Source: Ruminococcaceae bacterium UBA6842 (GTDB lineage Bacteria > Bacillota > Clostridia > Oscillospirales > Acutalibacteraceae). Taken from it: a stretch of DNA of 19,434 nucleotides. This document shows, in pieces, positions 14,812-19,434 of this stretch (its first letter is position 1; every line of letters starts with the position of its first letter). The stretch lies in NCBI GenBank assembly GCA_002451855.1, contig DKDS01000094.1:15636-35069 (forward strand). Reading direction: 5' to 3'. Under the pieces are notes generated by a model. That model ran no database searches and was not told the DNA's origin. It saw only the letters and a program-made list of their open reading frames with translations. The position numbers were made by a program, and so were the translations under genes.

Positions 14812-15078
14812 ATGTCATGGGGTAAGTTAGGTTTGTTCGCAGGCGGCGTTCTTTTCGGAACGGCAGGTATTAAAATACTGTCAAGCAAGGACGCTAAAAA
14901 GGTTTATACGCATACCGCCGCGGCGGCGCTTCGTGCTAAAGAATGTGTAATGACCGCTGCTACTGCCGTTAAAGAAAATGCCGACGATATTCTTGCCGAC
15001 GCTAAAAAGATTAACGAGGACCGTGCGGCTGCCGCAGAGGAAATCGAGGATATTTCCGAAAAAGCTTCGGAAGAATAA
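14812..15078 (+). CDS. DUF6110-like small membrane-anchored protein
   Basis: An 88-aa protein: one N-terminal hydrophobic segment (about residues 5-23, LGLFAGGVLFGTAGIKIL), a conserved-looking SSKDAKKVYTHTAAAALRAK stretch, then an Ala/Glu/Lys-rich amphipathic helix to the end that could form a coiled coil. This matches my memory of DUF6110, which in Clostridia is found beside P1B-type ATPases; no biochemical function is known to me. ATG 14812 is chosen because GGAGG (14797-14801) would be internal if TTG 14791 were used. The ATPase follows after a terminator-like hairpin. A membrane-tethered accessory or assembly factor of the ATPase is a possible role. Confidence 0.8.
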   Translation: MSWGKLGLFAGGVLFGTAGIKILSSKDAKKVYTHTAAAALRAKECVMTAATAVKENADDILADAKKINEDRAAAAEEIEDISEKASEE

Positions 15079-15085
15079 GAAAGAG

Positions 15086-15113
15086 AACCGTCGGAAGCTT
15101 CCGGCGGTTTTTT
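15086..15113 (+). terminator. Terminator-like hairpin between the DUF6110-like and ATPase genes
   Basis: AACCGTCGGAA pairs with TTCCGGCGGTT (one T-G wobble) and ends in TTTTTT. It lies only about 18 nt before the ATPase start and no separate promoter is visible, so it probably allows partial read-through and lowers ATPase output relative to the small protein. Confidence 0.8.
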
Positions 15114-15130
15114 AACAGAGGTTTTGATTT

Positions 15131-17197
15131 ATGAAATGTGTTATTTTGCACGAGTCGCGCGGCAGACTTCGCATACATATTGAAAAAAGCAGAATGACGC
15201 TTGCCGAGGCGGACACACTGGAATACTATCTTCGCACGGTGAACGGCGTAAAAGAGGTTAAGGTGTATGACCGCACACGGGACGCCGTTGTTGTATTTGA
15301 AAGCGACAGAAAAAGCATTATAACGGCGCTTGCGCGTTTTTCGTTTTCTGATGAAAACGCAAGGTCGCTTGTGCCTGAGCATACGGGGCGTGAGCTTAGC
15401 CGTGAGTTTGAGGATAAGCTGTTTTTCACGGCGGCAGGCAGAGCCGCAAAGCTGCTATTTCTGCCTTTGCCCGTCAGAAGCGTGCTTTCCGTGCTTTGCG
15501 CGGTAAGGTATATAAAGCACGGACTTTCCTGCCTTATAAAGGGTAAAATCGAGGTTCCCGTGCTTGACGCAACGGCAATCTCCGTTTCGCTTTTAAGGGG
15601 CGATTTTAAAACCGCGTCCTCAATTATGTTTATGCTTAAGCTCGGTGAAATACTGGACGACTGGACGCACCGTAAATCGGTTGACGATTTGGCAAGCACA
15701 ATGTCATTAGGCGTAGATAAGGTTTGGCTTAAAAACGGCGAGCAGGAAATACTCGTATCCGTAAGCGAGGTTGCCGAGGGCGATAAAATCGTTGTAAGAA
15801 CGGGAAATATGATTCCGCTTGACGGCAAGGTCGTTTCGGGAGAAATGACGGTCAATCAGGCGTCGATGACGGGCGAATCGGAAGCCGTGCCGAAAAAACA
15901 GGGCGGAATGGTGTACGCCGGTACGGTGGTTGAGGACGGCGAGTGCGTTATATCGGTTGAAAAAATCGCCGGTGGCGGAAGATATGACCGTATAGTAAAA
16001 ATGATTGAGGAATCCGAAAGGCTTAAATCAAATACGGAGGATAAGGCGTCTCACCTTGCGGATAAATTGGTGCCGATAAGCTTGTTAGCTACCGCGCTTA
16101 CTTATCTTGTGACACGAAATCCGTTAAAGGCGCTCGCTATTCTTATGGTGGATTTCTCCTGCGCGTTAAAGCTTTCTATGCCGGTTGCGGTGCTTTCCGC
16201 TATGAAAGAGGGCAATAAGCTTAATATTTCGTTTAAGGGCGGAAAATTCCTTGAAGCCGTTGCCGAAGCGGATACCATAGTTTTCGATAAAACGGGTACG
16301 CTTACAAAGGCTACGCCGCAGGTTGCGCGCATTGTAACCTTCGGCGGCGAGGACAAGACCTCGGTGCTTCGTATTGCCGCCTGCCTTGAGGAGCATTACC
16401 CTCACTCTATGGCAAACGCTGTTGTAAAGGAAGCGAGCGACAGGGGCATAAGCCACGAGGAGTGCCATTCAAAGGTCGAATATGTCGTGGCGCACGGCAT
16501 TATAGGAATAGTAGACGATAAACGGGTGGTTATAGGCAGTCATCATTTTGTATTTGAGGATGAGGGCTGCACAATACCCGACAAAGAGCTATTCGACTCT
16601 CTGCCCGACGAATATTCACATCTTTATATGGGTATCGGCGGTTCTCTTGCCGCTGTTATATGCATTGAAGACCCGATAAGAGAAGAAGCGTACGATGTTA
16701 TCGGCGAGCTTCGTAAAGAGGGCTTTAAGCATATAGTTATGATGACGGGCGACAGCGAACGCACGGCAAGAGCGGTTGCGAAACAGCTTGGAATAACAGA
16801 ATACTATTCCGAGGTACTGCCCGAGGATAAGGCGGCGTTTGTAAAACGGGCGCACGAAAACGGCAGCCGTGTTGTTATGATAGGCGACGGCGTTAACGAC
16901 GCCCCCGCGCTTTCGGAATCGGACGCGGGCGTTGCGGTAAGCTCGGGAGCGGCAATAACCAGAGAAATCGCGGATATTACCATAACGGCGGACGACCTTT
17001 ACTCGCTTATTACAATGAAGCGCCTTTCCGACAGACTTATGCGGCGTATACATGATAATTACAGGTTTATAATGTCCTTTAATACCGCGCTTATAGTTTT
17101 GGGCGTGGCAGGCGTTCTGCCGGCTTCGACCTCGGCACTGCTTCACAATACATCAACGCTTGCGATAAGTCTTAAAAGTATGACGGATCTGCTTTAA
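15131..17197 (+). CDS. P1B-type heavy-metal translocating ATPase with non-canonical FSC metal motif
   Basis: A 688-aa ion pump. The N terminus (about 1-60, with GRLRIHI) is an HMA_2-like ferredoxin fold without CxxC. Actuator motif TGES at 247-250, phosphorylation motif DKTGT (Asp386), GDGVND at 585-590. The membrane metal motif that is CPC or SPC in Cu, Zn and Co pumps reads FSC (342-344) in FSCALKLSMP. The last helix carries LLHNTST (about 670-676), seen in this subgroup. The nucleotide-domain HP dipeptide reads HS (425-426, in HYPHSMA). Only about six membrane helices are evident. Cargo cannot be read from sequence; Fe(II) or Mn(II) are candidates from context, and Cu or Zn from the HMA gene. 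Ribosome site AGAGGT (15117-15122). Confidence 0.93.
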   Translation: MKCVILHESRGRLRIHIEKSRMTLAEADTLEYYLRTVNGVKEVKVYDRTRDAVVVFESDRKSIITALARFSFSDENARSLVPEHTGRELSREFEDKLFFTAAGRAAKLLFLPLPVRSVLSVLCAVRYIKHGLSCLIKGKIEVPVLDATAISVSLLRGDFKTASSIMFMLKLGEILDDWTHRKSVDDLASTMSLGVDKVWLKNGEQEILVSVSEVAEGDKIVVRTGNMIPLDGKVVSGEMTVNQASMTGESEAVPKKQGGMVYAGTVVEDGECVISVEKIAGGGRYDRIVKMIEESERLKSNTEDKASHLADKLVPISLLATALTYLVTRNPLKALAILMVDFSCALKLSMPVAVLSAMKEGNKLNISFKGGKFLEAVAEADTIVFDKTGTLTKATPQVARIVTFGGEDKTSVLRIAACLEEHYPHSMANAVVKEASDRGISHEECHSKVEYVVAHGIIGIVDDKRVVIGSHHFVFEDEGCTIPDKELFDSLPDEYSHLYMGIGGSLAAVICIEDPIREEAYDVIGELRKEGFKHIVMMTGDSERTARAVAKQLGITEYYSEVLPEDKAAFVKRAHENGSRVVMIGDGVNDAPALSESDAGVAVSSGAAITREIADITITADDLYSLITMKRLSDRLMRRIHDNYRFIMSFNTALIVLGVAGVLPASTSALLHNTSTLAISLKSMTDLL

Positions 17198-17210
17198 TTC
17201 CGTCCTTTAG

Positions 17211-17250
17211 GAGCCTTTTTCTTTCCATTCGGAGCGGAAAAGGCTCTGTT
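17211..17250 (+). terminator. Probable terminator after the P1B ATPase
   Basis: GAGCCTTTT (17211-17219) pairs with AAAAGGCTC (17238-17246), with an inner TTCC/GGA pairing. The tail TGTTTGTTTG is only moderately T-rich, so efficiency is uncertain. Confidence 0.65.
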
Positions 17251-17296
17251 TGTTTGATAATATATAATCGAAAGTGCCGATTGGGGCATTTTAATT

Positions 17297-17325
17297 TTAG
17301 GTTAGAGTTAGCATATGCTAACTAA
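17297..17325. promoter_or_regulatory. Perfect iron-box-like operator before the DUF2325/DUF3793/flavodoxin genes
   Basis: GTTAGC-ATAT-GCTAAC (17307-17322) is a perfect 16-bp palindrome and the best copy of the shared motif. A TTAGGTTAG half (17297-17305) and a following TAA extend the resemblance to the DtxR/IdeR box. It lies 20 bp before the GTG start of the first gene. A -10 box is not obvious; TATGCT inside the palindrome (17314-17319) is a weak candidate. Confidence 0.7.
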
Positions 17326-17342
17326 TAGAAAGGAAGCTTGCC

Positions 17343-17639
17343 GTGAGCGTTGTAATAGTAGGCGGTAACGAATGTATGGAAAGAAGATACAAGGAGCTTT
17401 GCCGTGAATATTCCTGCAAAGCAAAGGTATATACAAAAATGACGGGCAGTATGAAAAATATCGGTTCGCCCGACCTTTTGGTGCTTTTTACAAGCACGAT
17501 GTCTCACAAAATGCTCCGTTCGGTTATAAGCGAAACAAAGGGACAGAATATAAAGGTGGAGCGTTGCCATACCAGCAGTATGTCTGCGCTTAAAAATATT
17601 CTTGACGCACATACGGGGGAGAGTGCATACAGTGTCTGA
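17343..17639 (+). CDS. DUF2325-like protein
   Basis: A 98-aa, Rossmann-like small protein beginning MSVVIVGGNECMERRYKEL; the G-G-N-x-x-x turn and the later FTSTMSHKMLR (about 49-59) and RCHTSSMSALKNIL segments match DUF2325 as I recall it. Function is unknown; the family often appears with metal or redox genes. GTG start with AAAGGAAG at 17330-17337. The gene is immediately downstream of the perfect iron-box palindrome and overlaps the next gene by 8 nt. Cys11, Cys20, Cys25 and Cys75 with His56/His76 could bind a metal, but no standard motif is formed. Confidence 0.85.
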   Translation: MSVVIVGGNECMERRYKELCREYSCKAKVYTKMTGSMKNIGSPDLLVLFTSTMSHKMLRSVISETKGQNIKVERCHTSSMSALKNILDAHTGESAYSV

Positions 17640-18183
17640 AGAGCTTATAGTTGAGCAATGCTCGCCGACGCTTGCGGGTATTAAAACCGGCAGTCTTTTC
17701 ACGGTGCCGTCGGAAAACGGCGGCGAGCTTAAGGAAAGCATCAAGCGGCTTAATTCGGTTATGGTGCCGAGGGGACTTCGTGTAATTCCCGTAAAAAAGC
17801 TTAAAAGCAGGGTGCTTATATATCTTTACAGACCCGAAAGGCTTAAAGAGGATCTTAAGGACAGCGTTGCCGAAAACATACTTTCGGAGAAAAATTATCC
17901 CATAAAAAACGCCGACCTTTGCGTGGCGGAGCTTATGAAAAGACTTAAAAGCGGCGGAGATTTTCCGCACGAGGTAGGGCTGTTTCTCGGCTATCCGTCC
18001 GAGGATGTGAACGGCTTTATAAAGTACGGCGCCGATAAGGCAAAGCTTGTGGGTACATGGCGTGTGTACGGCGATATGGAGGCGGCAAAGAAAAAATTTG
18101 CGCTCTATAATAAATGTACGGGGCTTTATAAAAAGGCATACCGTAAGCATAATTCGTTTGACAGGCTCATAGTGAGCTGTTAA
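17632..18183 (+). CDS. DUF3793-like protein
   Basis: A 183-aa soluble protein recognised by its conserved blocks: CSPTLAGIKTG (10-20), LIYLYRPERL (about 62-71), FPHEVGLFLGYP (111-122), KLVGTWRVYGD (138-148) and YNKCTGLY (159-166). These Cys and His in otherwise invariant blocks (Cys10, His113, Cys162) look like a binding or catalytic site. No function is known to me. Start GTG 17632 is preferred: GGGGGAGAG (17615-17623) precedes it and the CSPTLAGIKTG block then sits near the N terminus; a TTG at 17602 would overlap the preceding gene further. It overlaps the DUF2325-like gene by 8 nt and is followed by flavodoxin, an arrangement I recall from other Clostridia. Confidence 0.88.
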   Translation: MSEELIVEQCSPTLAGIKTGSLFTVPSENGGELKESIKRLNSVMVPRGLRVIPVKKLKSRVLIYLYRPERLKEDLKDSVAENILSEKNYPIKNADLCVAELMKRLKSGGDFPHEVGLFLGYPSEDVNGFIKYGADKAKLVGTWRVYGDMEAAKKKFALYNKCTGLYKKAYRKHNSFDRLIVSC

Positions 18184-18189
18184 TATAGC

Positions 18190-18212
18190 GCGGCGGACAG
18201 AAGTCCTGCCGC
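18190..18212 (+). other. Intercistronic hairpin before flavodoxin
   Basis: GCGGC-GGAC-AGAA-GTCC-T-GCCGC folds with a single bulged T and has no U tract. It could stabilise or process the mRNA and raise flavodoxin output relative to the upstream genes. Confidence 0.45.
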
Positions 18213-18230
18213 AGAAAGAGGGAATACAAA

Positions 18231-18653
18231 ATGAGTAAAGTAGCAGTAGTGTATTGGAGCGGTACGGGCAATACCGAGGCAATGGCGGCGGCGGTTGCCG
18301 ACGGCGCTAAGGAAAAGGGTGCGGAGGTTTCGGTACTTACGGCGTCTGAATTTTCGCCCGAAGCGGCGGACGGCTTTGACGGCATAGCGTTCGGCTGCCC
18401 CGCTATGGGTTCGGAGGTTTTGGAGGAAACGGAATTTGAGCCTATGTTTAATTCCGTTGAAGCAAAATTAAAGGACAAAAAAATTGCCCTGTTCGGTTCA
18501 TACGGTTGGGGCGACGGCGAATGGATGCGTAACTGGGAGGATGTTTGCAGGGCGGACGGCGCAAGCCTTGTTTGCGACAGCGTTATTTGCAACGACGCTC
18601 CCGATGATGACGCAATAGAAGCCTGCAAGGCTTTAGGCGCGGCGTTGGCTTAA
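18231..18653 (+). CDS. Flavodoxin (short-chain)
   Basis: A 140-aa FMN electron carrier. Phosphate loop SGTGNTE at 10-16; FMN-flanking loops GCPAMGSE (55-62) and GSYGWGDGEW (89-98), where the Trp in the first loop is replaced by Met and Tyr91/Trp93 lie in the second. Length is that of short-chain flavodoxins such as those of Clostridium. Flavodoxin replaces ferredoxin when iron is scarce, so its place in an iron-box-controlled operon is functionally sensible. Ribosome site AGAGGGA (18217-18223). Last gene of the three-gene unit, followed by a strong terminator. Confidence 0.95.
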   Translation: MSKVAVVYWSGTGNTEAMAAAVADGAKEKGAEVSVLTASEFSPEAADGFDGIAFGCPAMGSEVLEETEFEPMFNSVEAKLKDKKIALFGSYGWGDGEWMRNWEDVCRADGASLVCDSVICNDAPDDDAIEACKALGAALA

Positions 18654-18655
18654 AT

Positions 18656-18694
18656 AAAAAATACGGGTCGTTATCGAAACGGCCCGTATTTTTT
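18656..18694. terminator. Bidirectional terminator shared by flavodoxin and the convergent small gene
   Basis: AAAAAATACGGG-T-CGTT pairs with AACG-G-CCCGTATTTTTT across a short loop, one wobble pair; A and T runs on both sides make it work in either direction. The stop codon of the minus-strand gene lies in the stem. Confidence 0.93.
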
Positions 18695-18860
18695 ATCCGT
18701 GAAATTTTTTCAGATACTTTTCTTTCAGCTTTTCCAAATATTCTTCGTCGATATCGGGGTAGATACATTCCTTGCACTGACCTTGAATATCAAGGTCGAT
18801 GTGTTCAAGGAGACAGTTATCATCCGATTGGTAAATACAAAACAGGTTTTCACATTTCAT
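18693..18860 (-). CDS. Small Cys-rich protein (55 aa), unknown function
   Basis: Begins MKCENLFCIY. Five Cys (3, 8, 16, 29, 32), the last two as a CKEC knuckle, and His20 could hold Zn or an Fe-S cluster; the C terminus is a Lys/Glu helix. I recall similar short Clostridial proteins with the IDIQG-x-C-x-x-C core but no assigned role. This start is chosen over a longer frame reaching 19028 because GGTGAT precedes it, a promoter lies directly upstream, and the longer frame would cross the divergent gene. No secretion signal. Confidence 0.7.
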   Translation of the reverse strand: MKCENLFCIYQSDDNCLLEHIDLDIQGQCKECIYPDIDEEYLEKLKEKYLKKFHG

Positions 18861-18875
18861 AACATCACCAATTAT

Positions 18876-18903
18876 ATTATAGCACGCTACAACCAAAATG
18901 CAA
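18876..18903 (-). promoter_or_regulatory. Promoter of the Cys-rich small gene
   Basis: Read on the minus strand: TTGCAT (18903-18898), 16-bp spacer, consensus TATAAT (18881-18876). The start site would be around 18869, leaving a leader of only about 10 nt. Confidence 0.7.
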
Positions 18904-18910
18904 CCATAAA

Positions 18911-18930
18911 AGGTTATATAATTGTAACCT
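18911..18930. promoter_or_regulatory. Palindromic operator/promoter between the divergent small genes
   Basis: AGGTTA-TATAATTG-TAACCT: 6-bp arms around an 8-bp centre containing TATAAT (18917-18922), a possible -10 box for the plus-strand gene (its -35 is poor). A palindrome over the -10 box and 33 bp ahead of a ribbon-helix-helix gene suggests autoregulation. Confidence 0.5.
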
Positions 18931-18962
18931 GTTTTAAGCATAATATTACTTAGGGTGGTATT

Positions 18963-19139
18963 ATGTTTAAAATTGACAATGAATTGAAAAGTGCAAACAT
19001 TCCGAGAACTGTTCGATTTACAGAGCAATTATTTGAGCGTTTAAATACATTAGCATCAGAAAATAAAATATCTTTTAATTTGTTGGTATTACAGTGCTGT
19101 AAATATGCGCTTGACAATATGGATGAAGAGGAAAAGTAG
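18963..19139 (+). CDS. Ribbon-helix-helix (Arc/CopG-like) protein, 58 aa
   Basis: The sequence after residue 13 has the RHH pattern: a beta strand RTVRFTEQL, helix FERLNTLASENK, turn ISFN, and a second helix NLLVLQCCKYALDNM. RHH dimers bind DNA through the paired strand and typically repress their own promoters. GGGTGG at 18953-18958 precedes the ATG. It lies divergent from the Cys-rich gene with a palindrome between them, and its stop is 6 bp before the second repeat element. No toxin gene is next to it within the window, so a toxin-antitoxin role cannot be judged; A/T richer than its neighbours, it may have been acquired. Confidence 0.75.
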   Translation: MFKIDNELKSANIPRTVRFTEQLFERLNTLASENKISFNLLVLQCCKYALDNMDEEEK

Positions 19140-19145
19140 TTTCTT

Positions 19146-19434
19146 CTCTGCTAACGCAGGTTTATAGTTTATTACTATTCTGAGCCTGCTTGTGCTCCTG
19201 CCGCACGGGCACCCTATTTCTGTGCGGACAGAAATAGGGGAAAGAACCGCCGAGACCCCTTCCGATCGGGTTCTCGGACTCTCCTTAACGGCACAAGGGG
19301 ACACCCCTTGTGTATCCCCGACTAAAGTTTTGTGCAAGGGGTTTCAAAAGGGGTTTTACCCCTTTGCCATTGGGCAAGCAGGAAATAGAGACTGTAACTT
19401 ACGGCTGTGCAATTCCCTGCTTGCCGTAGGGGGG
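19146..19434. mobile_element. MITE-like structured repeat (copy 2, cut by the window end)
   Basis: 289 bases match copy 1 (6185-6473) in the same orientation with six substitutions and no indels. The left terminal repeat is intact; the right end lies outside the window. Two of the six changes (19294 and 19310) fall on opposite sides of one hairpin pair and keep it paired. Confidence 0.85.

Noticed and set aside
17590..18282. A 230-aa open frame on the minus strand opposite the DUF3793-like and flavodoxin genes
   Set aside because: It is antisense to genes with clear family motifs and good starts, its composition is Arg/Lys/Phe-rich as expected from a shadow frame, and I see no fitting ribosome site or domain. 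The same applies to 8253-8744, 16616-17146 and 15226-15855.
1..19434. CRISPR array, tRNA or rRNA genes
   Set aside because: No regularly spaced short repeats and no tRNA- or rRNA-like sequence were seen while reading. A dedicated tRNA and CRISPR scan would settle it.

Overview
The window looks like chromosomal DNA from an anaerobic, Gram-positive member of the Clostridia. An uncultured gut Oscillospirales/Ruminococcaceae-type genome is my best guess. This rests on strong Shine-Dalgarno sites, frequent GTG/TTG starts, TTGACA/TATAAT-type promoters, the FeoA-FeoA-FeoB-Cys-rich protein arrangement, and small families typical of Clostridia (DUF6110-, DUF2325- and DUF3793-like). The taxon is an inference; there is no rRNA to confirm it.

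Region 1 (1-5325) is one co-directional operon, cut by the left edge. It holds an enolase-superfamily acid-sugar dehydratase (partial), a serine esterase, a GH10 xylanase-like enzyme without a signal peptide, an RraA-family protein, an SDR oxidoreductase and an UlaG-like metallo-hydrolase. The last two overlap by 4 nt. Together they suggest cytoplasmic breakdown of an imported, ester-decorated, acid-containing xylo-oligosaccharide. A TRIC/UPF0126 membrane protein with its own promoter and terminator follows (5332-6060).

Region 2 (6061-7319) carries a 421-bp non-coding element with perfect 20-bp terminal inverted repeats and many internal hairpins (6185-6605), an orphan 81-aa ORF, and rpsT with its own promoter and terminator. 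A second copy of the element starts at 19146 and runs off the right edge. The copies differ at 6 of 289 shared positions, and two of those changes form a compensatory base pair in a hairpin.

Region 3 (7320-18653) is a metal-homeostasis island. It contains feoA-feoA-feoB and a FeoB-associated Cys-rich membrane peptide; a MacB-like ABC ATPase with a two-module FtsX permease; a small minus-strand gene; an HMA metallochaperone, AraC-type HTH protein, DUF6110-like protein and P1B-type ATPase; and DUF2325-like, DUF3793-like and flavodoxin genes. A recurring 16-bp inverted repeat, GTTAGC-N4-GCTAAY, resembles iron boxes of DtxR/IdeR-type repressors. It lies at the feo promoter (three copies) and before the DUF2325 gene, with weaker versions before feoB and the ABC genes. 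I read the island as an iron-responsive set: ferrous uptake, flavodoxin replacing ferredoxin, and metal export or sorting. No DtxR-type repressor is in the window.

Region 4 (18654-19434) has a shared terminator, a divergent pair (Cys-rich 55-aa protein on minus, 58-aa ribbon-helix-helix protein on plus) with a palindrome between them, and the second repeat element.
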